Source: an uncultured Lachnospiraceae bacterium | GTDB taxonomy: Bacteria > Bacillota > Clostridia > Lachnospirales > Lachnospiraceae | Reading direction: 5' to 3' | Assembly (NCBI GenBank): GCA_947644545.1 | Contig: CANRZW010000005.1 | Coordinates: 83,205-147,204 of the forward strand | DNA: 64,000 nt | Part shown: positions 35,521-45,554 of the stretch, piece by piece | Numbering within the stretch: position 1 is the stretch's first letter | How the letters are laid out: the number at the start of each line of letters is the position of its first letter | Notes under the pieces: generated by a model | Databases searched by the model: none | The model's input: only the letters and a program-made list of their open reading frames with translations | What the model was told of the DNA's origin: nothing | Program-made: the position numbers and the translations under genes

Positions 35521-37764
35521 ATGAGTGTAAACGATAGAATCATCAAGACAGAATATTCCGAGGTCATGCAGAAGTCTTTTATCGACTATGCCATGAGCGT
35601 GATCATTGCCAGAGCGCTGCCGGATGTGCGGGACGGCTTGAAGCCGGTACAGAGAAGGACCCTGTATGATATGTATGAGCTGGGGATCCGTTACGACAGA
35701 CCCTACCGTAAGTCGGCGCGTATCGTGGGCGATACCATGGGTAAATACCATCCGCACGGTGACAGTTCGATCTATGAGGCGCTGGTAGTCATGTCCCAGG
35801 ACTTCAAGAAGGGCCTGCCCCTGATCGACGGACACGGCAACTTTGGCAATATAGAGGGGGACGGCGCGGCGGCCATGCGTTACACGGAAGCAAGGCTGGA
35901 GAAGATCACGCAGGAGGCGTTCTTGTCCGATCTGGATAAGGATGTGGTCGATTTTCTGCCCAACTTCGATGCCACGGAGAAGGAGCCAAGCGTGCTGCCG
36001 GTGAAGATTCCCAACCTGTTGATCAACGGATCCGAGGGCATCGCGGTTGGTATGGCTACCAGTATTCCGCCTCACAACCTGGCGGAGGTGATCGAGGCCG
36101 TCAAAGCCTATATGCTGGATGAAAATATTACTACCAGAGAACTGATGCGCTACGTAAAGGGACCGGATTTTCCCACCGGGGGCATCGTCATCAATGAAGA
36201 CGAGCTGTTGGAGATCTACGAGAGCGGAACAGGCAAGATCAAGATCCGCGGTAAGGTGGAGATTGAGAAGGCCAAAGGCGGCAAGACCAATCTGGTGATC
36301 ACGGAGATTCCCTACACCATGATCGGCGCCGGTATCGGCAAATTCCTAATGGATGTGGCGGCTCTGGCGGAGACCAAGAAGACGCAGGATATCGTAGACA
36401 TCACCAATCAGACTTCCAAGGAAGGCATCCGCATCGTCATCGAACTGCGAAAGGACGCGGATGTGGAGAACTTCAAGAACCTGCTCTACAAAAAGACCCG
36501 GCTGGAGGATACCTTTGGCGTCAATATGCTGGCCATTGTCGACGGCAGGCCGGAGACCATGGGACTAAAACAGATCCTTAAGGAAAACGTCAAATTCCAG
36601 TTCGAGGTGACCACAAGAAAATACACGAATCTGCTGGCGAAGGAGCTGGAACGCAAGGAAATCCAGGAAGGGCTGATCAAAGCCTGCAATGTGATCGATC
36701 TGATCATAGAGATCCTTAGGGGTTCCAAGGACCGGGCTATGGCGAAGGCCTGCCTGATTGAGGGAAAGATCGATGGTATCAAGTTCAAATCCAAGGAATC
36801 CAAGATCATGGCGACCCAGTTGATGTTCACGGAGAAACAGGCAAACGCCATTCTGGATATGCGGCTCTATAAATTGATCGGCTTAGAGATCGAGGCCCTG
36901 ATCAACGAGCATGAGGATACCATGGCCAATATCTACCGCTATGAAGATATTCTTGCCAGAAGAGATTCCATGGCCCAGGTCATCATCAACGAATTGGATG
37001 AGATCCGGGAAGCATACCGGCGAAACCGCAGGACGGTGATCACACAGGCCAGCGAGGCGGTCTATGTGGAGAAGAAAGTGGAAGAGATGGATATCGTCTT
37101 CCTGCTGGACCGTTTCGGTTATGCCAGAACGATCGATACGGCCACTTATGAGAGAAACAAGGAAGCCGCAGACAGCGAGAACCGCTATGCGTTTGTCTGT
37201 AAGAATACGGGCAAGATATGTCTGTTTACGAATACAGGCCAGCTCCATACATTGAAGGTGATGGATCTGCCCATGGGCAAATTCCGTGACAAGGGTGTGC
37301 CGGTAGACAATATCAGTAACTTTGATTCTTCAAAGGAATGCATCCTCCATGCCGCAAGCCAGAGCGACCTGAATCTCTACCGGGTCATCTTTGCCACAAG
37401 GCAGGCCATGATCAAGGTAGTGGATGGCGGCGAGTTCGATGTAGCCAAACGTACGGTAGCGGCCACTAAGCTGGCAGATGAGGACGAGGTGGTAAGCGTT
37501 GTGACATTGAAAGAACAGCGCAATATCGTACTGCAGTCTGCAGAGGGCTATTTCCTGCGGTTCCCGGTGGAGGAGATTCCGGAGAAAAAGAAAGGCGCCA
37601 TCGGTGTCCGCGGCATGAAACTGGGTGCGAAGGACCGCCTGGAGGCGGTTTACTATACCCGCAATGCGATAGAGCAGACGATTGCGTACGGCGGGAAGGA
37701 AATCGAGCTGAATAAGATCAAGCTGGGAAAACGCGACGGTAAGGGCGTAAAGATCAGGGTGTGA
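35521..37764 (+). CDS. parC: Type IIA topoisomerase subunit A, probably ParC
   Basis: A 747-residue DNA cleavage subunit. The active-site Tyr is in [14 protein letters not shown] near residue 120, and the quinolone region reads [15 protein letters not shown], with GDSSIYEA as in Gram-positive ParC (GyrA usually has GDSAVYE). The C-terminal domain (about 510-747) has beta-pinwheel repeats such as [17 protein letters not shown] but no recognisable QRRGGKG GyrA box, which is needed for wrapping and negative supercoiling. I therefore prefer ParC to GyrA. It lies 59 bases after parE with AAGGAGG between. Confidence 0.82.
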   Translation: MSVNDRIIKTEYSEVMQKSFIDYAMSVIIARALPDVRDGLKPVQRRTLYDMYELGIRYDRPYRKSARIVGDTMGKYHPHGDSSIYEALVVMSQDFKKGLPLIDGHGNFGNIEGDGAAAMRYTEARLEKITQEAFLSDLDKDVVDFLPNFDATEKEPSVLPVKIPNLLINGSEGIAVGMATSIPPHNLAEVIEAVKAYMLDENITTRELMRYVKGPDFPTGGIVINEDELLEIYESGTGKIKIRGKVEIEKAKGGKTNLVITEIPYTMIGAGIGKFLMDVAALAETKKTQDIVDITNQTSKEGIRIVIELRKDADVENFKNLLYKKTRLEDTFGVNMLAIVDGRPETMGLKQILKENVKFQFEVTTRKYTNLLAKELERKEIQEGLIKACNVIDLIIEILRGSKDRAMAKACLIEGKIDGIKFKSKESKIMATQLMFTEKQANAILDMRLYKLIGLEIEALINEHEDTMANIYRYEDILARRDSMAQVIINELDEIREAYRRNRRTVITQASEAVYVEKKVEEMDIVFLLDRFGYARTIDTATYERNKEAADSENRYAFVCKNTGKICLFTNTGQLHTLKVMDLPMGKFRDKGVPVDNISNFDSSKECILHAASQSDLNLYRVIFATRQAMIKVVDGGEFDVAKRTVAATKLADEDEVVSVVTLKEQRNIVLQSAEGYFLRFPVEEIPEKKKGAIGVRGMKLGAKDRLEAVYYTRNAIEQTIAYGGKEIELNKIKLGKRDGKGVKIRV

Positions 37765-37822
37765 CGAAGTATCACAAATTCTGTTCGCGTCCTTGTCACA
37801 AAGCGCTTTGAAGGAGGTAAGT

Positions 37823-38380
37823 ATGAGAGTAATAGCGGGAACGGCAAGAAGCCTGCGGCTTAAGACACCGGAAGGAATGGATACCAGGCCGACTACGGAC
37901 AGGATCAAGGAGACCCTGTTTAATATGCTGCAGCCTTATCTGGCCGATGCCGTATTCCTGGATCTGTTCAGCGGAAGCGGCGGGATCGGGATCGAGGCGT
38001 TAAGCCGCGGAGCGAGACATGCCTATTTCGTGGAGAACAATCGGAATGCGGTGGGCTGTATTACGGAGAATCTGCAATTTACCAGGTTTACGGACAGGGC
38101 AACCGTACTGCGGCAGGATGTTTTAAGTGCGCTGCCGGGGATCCGTGAGAAGGAAGTGGATGTGATCTTTATGGATCCGCCTTATCAAAGCGCCTTTGAG
38201 CAGCCGGTGATGCAGATGCTGCGAACCCTGCCTTATGTGACGGAAAATACGCTGATCGTGACTGAAGCGGCCCTTGATACGGACTTTTCCTATGTGAAGG
38301 AATTGGGATTTACAGTGGAGAAGGAGAAGCGCTATAAGACGAACAAGCATGTGTTTTGCAGAATTTTTTTAAAAAAGTAA
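37823..38380 (+). CDS. rsmD: 16S rRNA (guanine(966)-N2)-methyltransferase
   Basis: A 185-residue SAM-dependent methyltransferase of the RsmD family. It starts [18 protein letters not shown] and [16 protein letters not shown], both typical. The SAM motif is [20 protein letters not shown] near residue 50, and the catalytic motif is DPPY in VIFMDPPYQ near residue 115. ATG 37823 is preceded by AAGGAGG at 5 bases. As in Bacillus (ylbH-coaD-ylbJ), coaD follows. Confidence 0.94.
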   Translation: MRVIAGTARSLRLKTPEGMDTRPTTDRIKETLFNMLQPYLADAVFLDLFSGSGGIGIEALSRGARHAYFVENNRNAVGCITENLQFTRFTDRATVLRQDVLSALPGIREKEVDVIFMDPPYQSAFEQPVMQMLRTLPYVTENTLIVTEAALDTDFSYVKELGFTVEKEKRYKTNKHVFCRIFLKK

Positions 38381-38408
38381 AGACATTTCGGGAAAAGTGA
38401 TTTATAAT
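38380..38408 (+). promoter_or_regulatory. Promoter of coaD
   Basis: AAGACA at 38380-38385 and TATAAT at 38403-38408 with a 17-base spacer, 63 bases before the coaD start and overlapping the end of rsmD. Confidence 0.6.
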
Positions 38409-38471
38409 GCCAAAAGTAGGATATATTTCCAAAGGTGCGAAGCAGGGTATTGTGATAAGAGGGAGAATATT

Positions 38472-38960
38472 ATGAAAGCAGCAATTTATCCGGGCAGTTT
38501 TGATCCGGTTACTTTTGGGCATTTGGATATTATCAGGCGTGCGGCCGAAATTTTTGATGAATTAACGGTGAGCGTGTTGAATAATAAAACAAAGACTCCA
38601 TTGTTTTCTGTGGAAGAACGTGTTAAGATGTTAGAGGAAGCGACGAAAAATATGCCTAATGTGGTGGTGGACTCTTTCAGCGGACTGCTGATCGATTATG
38701 CAAGGAAGAAGGATATCCATGTAGCGATCAGAGGTTTGCGGGCTATCACGGATTTTGAATACGAACTGCAGATCGCGCAGACGAACAGGAAATTTTCCGG
38801 TGGTGATCTGGATACGATGTTTCTGACCACCAGTTTGGAATACGCATATTTGAGTTCTTCTACTGTCAGGGAATTTGCCAGCTTTAACGGTGATATTTCT
38901 CAGTGTGTGCCGGACTTTGTTGCGAAATTAATCTATGAGAAGTATGGGCATGGGAAATAA
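38472..38960 (+). CDS. coaD: Phosphopantetheine adenylyltransferase
   Basis: CoaD forms dephospho-CoA from 4'-phosphopantetheine and ATP. The 162-residue nucleotidyltransferase fold shows [17 protein letters not shown] at the N-terminus (the T/HxGH motif), [22 protein letters not shown] in the middle, and the SSSTVRE nucleotide-binding motif near residue 127. AGAGGGAGAA lies just upstream of the ATG. Synteny with rsmD and nearby ylbJ is that of Bacillus. Confidence 0.96.
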   Translation: MKAAIYPGSFDPVTFGHLDIIRRAAEIFDELTVSVLNNKTKTPLFSVEERVKMLEEATKNMPNVVVDSFSGLLIDYARKKDIHVAIRGLRAITDFEYELQIAQTNRKFSGGDLDTMFLTTSLEYAYLSSSTVREFASFNGDISQCVPDFVAKLIYEKYGHGK

Positions 38961-39016
38961 GCAATAGCCAGGTTAGTGCATGACCCCGGCAGAAATATTT
39001 AGGAATGAGGATAAAG

Positions 39017-39619
39017 ATGAGCAGCAGAATCGAACAACTTATCGATGAGATCGAAGATTACATTGATGGCTGCAAGTATCAGCCATTGTCTAAGACGAAC
39101 ATAATCGTGAACAGAGAAGAAATTGACGAGCTTCTGCGAGAGCTGCGGATGAAGACACCCGACGAGATCAAGCGCTATCAGAAGATCATTACCAATAAGG
39201 AAGCTATTTTGAACGATGCGCGCGCCAAGGCGGAAGCGTTGATCAAGGATGCGACCGTCCAGACCACGGAGCTGATCAATGAGCACGAGATCATGCAGCA
39301 GGCCTATGCGCAGGCGAACGAGGTGGTGCGAATGGCCACCACACAGGCACAGGAAATTCTCAACAATGCCACAATGGAGGCCAATGGCGTCCGTACTTCC
39401 GCCATGCAGTATCTTGACGAGATGCTGGCCAATCTGGAGAACGCCATGTCGGCGACGCTGGCAACGACGACGGAACACTATGAGAGTTTTTATAATACGA
39501 TCAGTGGTTACAATGAAACCGTTAAGGCAAATCGCGCCGAACTGCGTCCGATCGAAGTAGAACAGATGCTGAAGGAAGCTGAGGGCGAAAGTGAACCGGC
39601 TGAACTGAATTTGATGTAA
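39017..39619 (+). CDS. Coiled-coil protein, V-ATPase subunit H/DivIVA-like in composition
   Basis: A 200-residue, mostly helical protein. After MSSRIEQLIDEIEDYIDGCKYQPLS, residues about 45-140 form a charged, Ala-rich coiled coil (KAEALIKDATVQTTELINEHEIMQQAYAQANEVV-type), similar in composition to DivIVA or stalk ATPase subunits. There is no membrane segment. Proteins like this commonly follow coaD in Clostridia and are annotated as ATPase; the function is unknown. I chose ATG 39017 because GAGG lies 6 bases before it; an ATG four codons earlier lacks a site. A terminator follows. Confidence 0.75.
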   Translation: MSSRIEQLIDEIEDYIDGCKYQPLSKTNIIVNREEIDELLRELRMKTPDEIKRYQKIITNKEAILNDARAKAEALIKDATVQTTELINEHEIMQQAYAQANEVVRMATTQAQEILNNATMEANGVRTSAMQYLDEMLANLENAMSATLATTTEHYESFYNTISGYNETVKANRAELRPIEVEQMLKEAEGESEPAELNLM

Positions 39620-39645
39620 AGCCACCGAGGTTGGCTTGAAGAACA

Positions 39646-39674
39646 GAGTTTGCCACAGGGCAGGCTCTTTTTTT
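39646..39674 (+). terminator. Intrinsic terminator directly before the amidase gene
   Basis: GAGTTTGCC (39646-39654) pairs with GGCAGGCTC (39659-39667) with one mismatch, followed by seven T's. It ends the coaD unit, only 10 bases before the next start codon. Confidence 0.85.
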
Positions 39675-39684
39675 GAAATGAGAG

Positions 39685-41055
39685 ATGAATAGAATTAAGA
39701 TAACAATAACGATAGTTTCAAAGATGACTGTATGGCTGATATCGGCTGTAACTTTGGTCTGGATCTGCGGGGGAATCACAGCAAAAGCGGAGGAAAGTAC
39801 GGCCGCAGAGGAGGTCGAGGAGACCGCGGCAGAATCGAAAGCCGCAGAGGATACGTTGTGCATTGTAATAGATCCCGGGCACGGCGGAGAGAATCTGGGC
39901 GGCGAATACGAGGATTATACCGAAAAAGAGATGACTTTGGTCGTGGCCAAAGCCATGAAGGAAGAGTTGGAGAAATATGAGGGGGTTACCGTATATCTGA
40001 CCAGAGACGGTGATCAGGAATTATCGCTGGAAGAGAGATGCGAGTTTGCCGAGAGCGTGCATGCAGATTTCCTGTTCTGCCTGCACTTTAACCTGTCGGA
40101 ACATCACACGCTGTTTGGGGCGGAATGCTGGGTGTCTGCATATGGCGAGAACTATAGCAAGGGATATAGCTTTGCCAACGTTGAGATGGAACTGTTGCAA
40201 CAGCTTGGAATTTATTCCCGCGGCATCAAGACCAGGCTGGGCAGCAAGGGGCTCGACTATTACGGAATCATCCGCCATGCCACAAAGCGGGATATTCCCT
40301 GTGTATTGATCGAACATTGTCATCTGGATCATGACAACGATAAGCCGTTCTATGACCATGATGAGAAGTTGAAAGGCTTTGGCCGGCTGGATGCTGCCGC
40401 CGCCGCGCAATATTTCAATCTCAGTTCCGCTGAGCTTGGCACAGATTACAGCAATTATCAGAATCTGGCGGTAGATGTGCCGACGGATGTGGTGAAGCCG
40501 GATGACACGGAACCGGAGTTCTGTGCGATAGAAGTACTGGAGCAGAATGCGGATAACGGGGATGTGACGGTGCAGGTGTCTGCGGCGGACAAGGACAGCG
40601 GTATGCTGTATTATGCTTACAGCTACGACGGCGGAGAGAGCTTTTCCGGGCTTTTTCCGTGGCCGGACCGCTCTTGTGATACGTTCAGCTTTACCATGCA
40701 GGTGCCGCCCCGGGTGGTGCCGCGTATCGTAGTGAACGCATATAACGGTTACGACCTGTTTACCGCCAGCAATGTTGTTTCGCTGCCTGCCATGGATTAT
40801 AAGACGCCGGAAGAGATTGCGGAAGAACTGGCAGAGAAAGAAGCCCTTAAGAGCGCTTCCGATCAGGTAAGTTCCACGAAGAACGAATCCGAGGATGCCA
40901 TGGCGGATAACGGTGCAAAACAGGCGGAAGATGACCGATTCTTCCTTGTCATGTGCGCCGCATGTGTATTGCTTGCCCTGGGAATGACCGTTTCCATGGT
41001 GATGATCCTGCATGGCAGGGGCCGGAAAAGACGGCGCAGGCGAAGAAAACGTTAA
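39685..41055 (+). CDS. N-acetylmuramoyl-L-alanine amidase (Amidase_3), membrane-anchored
   Basis: A 456-residue cell-wall hydrolase that cleaves the amide between MurNAc and the peptide stem. An N-terminal helix (about residues 12-34) exports it. The Amidase_3 domain (about 53-250) has zinc ligands in IDPGHGGENLGGEY, FCLHFN and the catalytic Glu in VLIEHC. A beta-rich segment follows (about 275-370), then a C-terminal membrane helix FFLVMCAACVLLALGMTVSMVMIL with a very basic tail (RGRKRRRRRRKR), anchoring the C-terminus in the cytoplasmic membrane. The ribosome binding site is poor and an intrinsic terminator abuts the start codon. Confidence 0.88.
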   Translation: MNRIKITITIVSKMTVWLISAVTLVWICGGITAKAEESTAAEEVEETAAESKAAEDTLCIVIDPGHGGENLGGEYEDYTEKEMTLVVAKAMKEELEKYEGVTVYLTRDGDQELSLEERCEFAESVHADFLFCLHFNLSEHHTLFGAECWVSAYGENYSKGYSFANVEMELLQQLGIYSRGIKTRLGSKGLDYYGIIRHATKRDIPCVLIEHCHLDHDNDKPFYDHDEKLKGFGRLDAAAAAQYFNLSSAELGTDYSNYQNLAVDVPTDVVKPDDTEPEFCAIEVLEQNADNGDVTVQVSAADKDSGMLYYAYSYDGGESFSGLFPWPDRSCDTFSFTMQVPPRVVPRIVVNAYNGYDLFTASNVVSLPAMDYKTPEEIAEELAEKEALKSASDQVSSTKNESEDAMADNGAKQAEDDRFFLVMCAACVLLALGMTVSMVMILHGRGRKRRRRRRKR

Positions 41056-42041
41056 TAGGACTGCATTCCGTGCAGATACAGGAACAGATAACATATCGCC
41101 GTGACGGCTGTCTGTATCGTTTTGTGGAAGATATAGGGGCGGATGGAAAGGTCGGTATGCCGGATCATGCTGTAGGTCTGGGCAATACAGGAAAAACCGC
41201 CGAAGGGAAGCAGGATCAGGACTGCGTAATAGATTGACCGACCGGAATAGTCAATGCCGCTGGTGATTTCCAGTAAACACCTGTACACATTGAGGAGTTT
41301 ACTGCTAACATGATAAAAGGGCTGAAACATAATATTTAACAGGTTGAAGAAGACCATATAACCGCCCAGCTTGGCAATCCCGATCAATCCTGACAATACG
41401 GAAGCATCGATGGCTGCCAGCAAAGAGCAGGGGCGTTGGTTGGCAGACTGTTCCTGTTTTCCGGACAAGGGAACCGGCGTGGGGGAGGATGTCATACAAA
41501 GCTCACGCGTCCCGCGAAGATGCCGCAATACCGGTGTGATCCGCAGAAGCAGGAAACCATACAACAGCGGAATGCCATACATGAGCAGAAACGGCCCAAG
41601 CGGCCTTTCGATTCCCAGCGTAGGGACCACATAGCTTAAGAAGTAGATGGGTCCGATATTATTGCAGAAATGCAGCAGCAGTTCGCCTTCTTCCCGGGAA
41701 AGCTTCTGCTGTTCATAGAGTTCGCCCACGATTCTGGCGCCCATCGGAAAACCGCACAGAAAGCCCATGACCATGGTATAAGAGCCGTTTCTGGAAGTGC
41801 CAAACAGGCGATATAAGAGCGGATGGAGCAGGCGAACGAAGTTTTCCGTCAGATTCATGCGGATCATGATTCCGGAGAGGATCATAAACGGCAGGAGGGT
41901 GGGCACCATTTTGGTAAACCAGAGATTCAGCCCCGTGAAGGCATAGGCAAGCGCCTGCGCCGGATCGTAGAGCATCAGGAAGATCAGATAGAGCGCCAGC
42001 GCCGTGAACAGGAGCTGGTATAAGGTGTCTTTCTTTTTCAT
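41052..42041 (-). CDS. ylbJ: YlbJ-like sporulation/nucleoside-recognition membrane protein
   Basis: A 329-residue membrane protein with about 8 hydrophobic segments and the nucleoside-recognition (Gate) domain. Family blocks are WFTKMVPTLLPFMILSGIMI, MGFLCGFPMGARIVGELYE and LLHFCNNIGPIYFLSYVVP. Bacillus YlbJ is a sigma-E-controlled protein needed for heat-resistant spores. Its location near rsmD and coaD matches the Bacillus order. It is convergent with the amidase; the two stop codons share the tetranucleotide TTAA at 41052-41055, leaving no room for a terminator. Confidence 0.88.
   Translation of the reverse strand: MKKKDTLYQLLFTALALYLIFLMLYDPAQALAYAFTGLNLWFTKMVPTLLPFMILSGIMIRMNLTENFVRLLHPLLYRLFGTSRNGSYTMVMGFLCGFPMGARIVGELYEQQKLSREEGELLLHFCNNIGPIYFLSYVVPTLGIERPLGPFLLMYGIPLLYGFLLLRITPVLRHLRGTRELCMTSSPTPVPLSGKQEQSANQRPCSLLAAIDASVLSGLIGIAKLGGYMVFFNLLNIMFQPFYHVSSKLLNVYRCLLEITSGIDYSGRSIYYAVLILLPFGGFSCIAQTYSMIRHTDLSIRPYIFHKTIQTAVTAICYLFLYLHGMQSY
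41233..41255. repeat. Imperfect 23-bp inverted repeat ATTGAC...GTCAAT, copy 1
   Basis: ATTGACCGACC, six bases, then GTCAAT, inside the ylbJ coding region. It matches the element at 50551-50573 at 20 of 23 positions. The ATTGACCGACC-GTCAAT ends resemble TetR-family operators. Confidence 0.35.
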
Positions 42042-42186
42042 GGCGGCGGTTCCTCGCGGAAGGATAGCTTACTTAATATATATTCCGGGTGCTGCTTTCT
42101 TATTAACAGGTTATGTTTTGAAACCGTAAGGAACAGGATTTCGCCGCAGCCGTTTTGGGCGTAAGCGTTCAGGATTAGTGGATGGG

Positions 42187-42906
42187 ATGAAGATGCGTTT
42201 GGACAGGTATTTATGCGAATTGAATCTGGGCACAAGAAGCCAGGTAAAAAGGGATATCAAGGCCGGTCTGGTATCTGTCAACGACAGGACGATCCTGCGT
42301 CCGGAAGAGCAGATCCGCACGGATACGGACTGCATTTGTTATAAAGGACAGCCCTGCATTTATGAAGAATACGTCTACTATCTGCTTCATAAACCGGCAG
42401 GCGTAGTGTCGGCCACAAGAGACCGGCAGGATCGGACGGTCCTTGACCTGATTGGAGATACAACGCGGAAGGATCTCTTTCCGGTGGGAAGACTGGACAA
42501 GGACACGGAGGGCCTTTTACTGCTCACCAATGACGGCGCGTTGGCGCATGATCTGCTGGCGCCCGGCAGGCATGTGGAGAAAGAATACGAATGCCATCTG
42601 GCCCATCCTTTCGATGAGAGGCAGCGGCAGCTATTGGAACAGGAGATGGAGATCGGAGAGAAGAAGCCGGTCAGGCCGGCGGTGGTACAGGTGCTGGAAG
42701 ACAAGAAGATTACACTGACGATCACCGAGGGTAAATTTCATCAGGTAAAGCGTATGCTGCACGCGGCCGGCAATGAAGTTGTCTACCTGAAAAGGATTCG
42801 CATGGGTCCACTGGTCCTTGACGATGCCTTACCAAGAGGATCCTTCCGCAGGCTGACAGAAGAAGAAGTGGAGAGTTTAAAGCATGATAGAAGCGGTCAT
42901 CTTTGA
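42187..42906 (+). CDS. RsuA/RluB/E/F-family pseudouridine synthase
   Basis: A 239-residue rRNA pseudouridine synthase. The N-terminal S4 RNA-binding domain (MRLDRYLCELNLGTRSQVKRDIKAG) is followed by the catalytic domain with HKPAGVVSATRD and the catalytic Asp in VGRLDKDTEGLLLLTNDG near residue 103. The C-terminal FHQVKRMLHAAGNEVVYLKRIRMG is typical of the RsuA group. It could act on 16S position 516 or a 23S position. ATG 42187 is my choice; ATG 42193 and GTG 42178 are in frame. The end overlaps the next gene by 23 bases. Confidence 0.9.
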   Translation: MKMRLDRYLCELNLGTRSQVKRDIKAGLVSVNDRTILRPEEQIRTDTDCICYKGQPCIYEEYVYYLLHKPAGVVSATRDRQDRTVLDLIGDTTRKDLFPVGRLDKDTEGLLLLTNDGALAHDLLAPGRHVEKEYECHLAHPFDERQRQLLEQEMEIGEKKPVRPAVVQVLEDKKITLTITEGKFHQVKRMLHAAGNEVVYLKRIRMGPLVLDDALPRGSFRRLTEEEVESLKHDRSGHL

Positions 42907-43540
42907 TCTGGATGGCTCCATGGTGGATTCCATGTGGGTATGGAAGAGCATTGATATAGAATATCTGCGGAAATTCGGCATTACGCTGCCGGAGGATCTG
43001 CAGGCATCGATCGGCGGCAGAAGCTTCACCGAGACGGCGCGTTATTTTAAGGAGCGGTTTGGGCTTCCCGATGACCTGGAGACGATCAAAGCCGACTGGA
43101 ACCGTATGGCCTGGGATAAGTATACACATGAGGTCCCTCTGAAAAAGGGCGTGCGGGAGCTCCTGCAATATTGCAGTGGGCAGGGGATCAAGATGGGGAT
43201 TGCCACCAGCAATTCACGGGAACTGGTGGAGAATATCGTGTCGGTGCATCATTTGGAGCGCTTTTTCACCTGCATCATAACGGGCTGCGATGTGGAGAAG
43301 GGCAAACCGGCCCCGGATATCTATCTGGCGGCCGCACAGGCTCTTAAGGTAAGTCCGGAGAACTGCCTTGTTTTTGAAGATATCGTTCACGGCATTCAGG
43401 CGGGAAAGGCTGCCGGTATGAGCGTGTGCGCCGTCTATGACAGACATTCAGAGTACCAGGAAGCAGAGAAAAGAATGCTGGCGGACTATTATACCCGTGA
43501 GTTTACGGAATTGATCGATCTGCTTGCCGTCAGTTCCTGA
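42884..43540 (+). CDS. HAD-superfamily hydrolase, beta-phosphoglucomutase-like
   Basis: A 218-residue haloacid-dehalogenase protein with an inserted helical cap (about residues 15-80). Motif I is FDLDGSMVDSM, motif II TSNSREL, motif III KGKPAPDIYL and motif IV FEDIVHGIQAGKAAGM. The DxDGS start and cap type place it with sugar-phosphate phosphatases and beta-phosphoglucomutases. The second motif I Asp is present, so phosphatase or mutase chemistry is possible. The substrate is unknown. GGAGAG precedes the ATG inside the upstream gene, so coupling is likely. Confidence 0.87.
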   Translation: MIEAVIFDLDGSMVDSMWVWKSIDIEYLRKFGITLPEDLQASIGGRSFTETARYFKERFGLPDDLETIKADWNRMAWDKYTHEVPLKKGVRELLQYCSGQGIKMGIATSNSRELVENIVSVHHLERFFTCIITGCDVEKGKPAPDIYLAAAQALKVSPENCLVFEDIVHGIQAGKAAGMSVCAVYDRHSEYQEAEKRMLADYYTREFTELIDLLAVSS

Positions 43541-43618
43541 TGGCGGCCGATGCGCACCGCCATTATTACAAACGGCTGTTTTGCAGCAAATGACAGGAAA
43601 GATACAGGAGTGCAGGGA

Positions 43619-45541
43619 ATGGATTTTTTGCCGATTTCAAAAGAGGATATGGATAAGCAGGGCATAGAGCAGCTGGATTTCGTCTATGTAATCGGGGATG
43701 CCTACGTGGATCATCCTTCCTTCGGCCATGCCATCATCAGCCGGGTTCTTCAGGCTAACGGCTACCGGGTGGGTATCATCTCCCAGCCGGATTGGAAGGA
43801 CGAGCGCAGTATTACGGTATTGGGAAAGCCAAAGCTCGGTTTCCTGATCTCCGGCGGCAATATGGATTCCATGGTCAATCACTATTTCGTATCCGGGAAA
43901 CATCGCCCCTCGGATGCCTATACGCCCGGCGGCGAGCCATATAAGAGACCCGATCACGCCACCGTCGTCTATGGCAATCTGATCCGCAGAGTCTATAAGG
44001 ATGTGCCGGTGATCGTGGGCGGTATCGAGGCCAGTCTGCGCCGTATGGCACATTATGATTACTGGTCAGACAGTTTCAAGCGTTCCATTCTTCTGGACAG
44101 CCAGGCGGATCTGATTTCTTACGGCATGGGAGAAAAGTCCATCGTGGAGATCGCGGATGCGCTGGCTGGCGGCATTGCGGTGAAGGATATTACTTTTATC
44201 CCGGGAACGGTCTATAAGACGAAAGATATCACGGGAATTTACGATGCCATTCGGCTTCCCTCTTACGAGGAGATGAAATCCGTGCCGCGCAGATATGCGG
44301 AGAGTTTCCAGGTGCAGTACTGCAATACCGATCCCTTTGTGGGTAAGACACTGATCGAGGAATACCCGCACGGCGTCTTTGTCGTACAGAATCCGCCACA
44401 GCCGCCATTGACGACGCAGGAGATGGATGCGGTCTATGACCTGCCTTATATGCGTACTTATCATCCGTCCTATGAGGCGGCGGGCGGAGTGCCGGCCATC
44501 TCGGAAATCAAGTTCTCGCTTGTCAGCAACAGAGGGTGCTTCGGCGGCTGCAATTTCTGTGCCCTGACGTTCCATCAGGGACGAACCGTGCAGGTCAGGA
44601 GCCACGAATCGATCCTGCGGGAAGCAGAAGGCATGATCCGGGAGAAAGACTTTAAGGGCTATATTCATGATGTAGGCGGCCCGACGGCCAATTTCAGACG
44701 ACCTTCCTGCCAGAAGCAGATGACGCAGGGAGTCTGCAAACACCGACAGTGTCTTTTTCCGGAGCCGTGTCCGAATCTGGAGGTGGATCATTCCGATTAT
44801 CTGTCGCTGCTGCGCAGGCTGCGGGCGCTGCCCGGCGTAAAGAAGGTCTTTATCCGTTCGGGTATCCGCTTCGATTATCTGATGGCGGACCGGGACGACA
44901 CCTTTTTCCGCGAACTGGTCGAACACCATGTCAGCGGACAGCTCAAGGTGGCGCCGGAGCATATTTCGGATGCGGTGCTGCAGAAACTGGGGAAACCAAA
45001 GAAAGCCGTCTACGAACGTTTTGTCAGAAAATACTACAGACTCAACGAACAGCTTGGCCGGAAACAGTTTCTTGTGCCGTATTTGATGTCCTCCCATCCG
45101 GGATCCACACTGAAAGAGGCCATCGAGCTGGCAGAATATCTGCGTGATCTGGGTTATATGCCGGAACAGGTACAGGATTTCTATCCGACACCCTCAACAG
45201 TGTCTACGGTCATGTACTATACGGGGATCGATCCGAGAGACGGTAAGAAAGTGTATGTCTGCCGCAATCCTCATGAAAAGGCCATGCAGCGGGCGCTGAT
45301 CCAGTACCGGAACCCGAATAACTATGAGCTTGTCAGGGAAGCGCTCATAAAGGGTGGACGGGAAGATCTGATCGGTTTTGACAAAAAGTGCCTGATCAGG
45401 CCGCGCAACATCCAGAGAAATAAAGGCAGTCATGCGGATGCAGGACATGACAGCGGACGAGGCGTCAGGAAACCGGATAACATGAAAACCGGAAAGAAGA
45501 AGACCATCCGAAATGTACATCACAAAAAAGGAAAGAGTTAA
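43619..45541 (+). CDS. YgiQ-family radical SAM protein
   Basis: A 640-residue radical SAM protein of the YgiQ family, with unknown reaction. The N-terminus FLPISKEDM and [11 protein letters not shown] aligns with Escherichia coli YgiQ, then [19 protein letters not shown], and the radical SAM cysteines in [19 protein letters not shown] (CxxxCxxC) near residue 310. The C-terminus has the basic tail common in this family. ATG 43619 has GGAG 8 bases before it. An upstream ATG at 43550 would add 23 residues not found in YgiQ but including a Cys; I prefer the shorter form. Confidence 0.88.
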   Translation: MDFLPISKEDMDKQGIEQLDFVYVIGDAYVDHPSFGHAIISRVLQANGYRVGIISQPDWKDERSITVLGKPKLGFLISGGNMDSMVNHYFVSGKHRPSDAYTPGGEPYKRPDHATVVYGNLIRRVYKDVPVIVGGIEASLRRMAHYDYWSDSFKRSILLDSQADLISYGMGEKSIVEIADALAGGIAVKDITFIPGTVYKTKDITGIYDAIRLPSYEEMKSVPRRYAESFQVQYCNTDPFVGKTLIEEYPHGVFVVQNPPQPPLTTQEMDAVYDLPYMRTYHPSYEAAGGVPAISEIKFSLVSNRGCFGGCNFCALTFHQGRTVQVRSHESILREAEGMIREKDFKGYIHDVGGPTANFRRPSCQKQMTQGVCKHRQCLFPEPCPNLEVDHSDYLSLLRRLRALPGVKKVFIRSGIRFDYLMADRDDTFFRELVEHHVSGQLKVAPEHISDAVLQKLGKPKKAVYERFVRKYYRLNEQLGRKQFLVPYLMSSHPGSTLKEAIELAEYLRDLGYMPEQVQDFYPTPSTVSTVMYYTGIDPRDGKKVYVCRNPHEKAMQRALIQYRNPNNYELVREALIKGGREDLIGFDKKCLIRPRNIQRNKGSHADAGHDSGRGVRKPDNMKTGKKKTIRNVHHKKGKS

Positions 45542-45554
45542 AGGGGAACAGACT

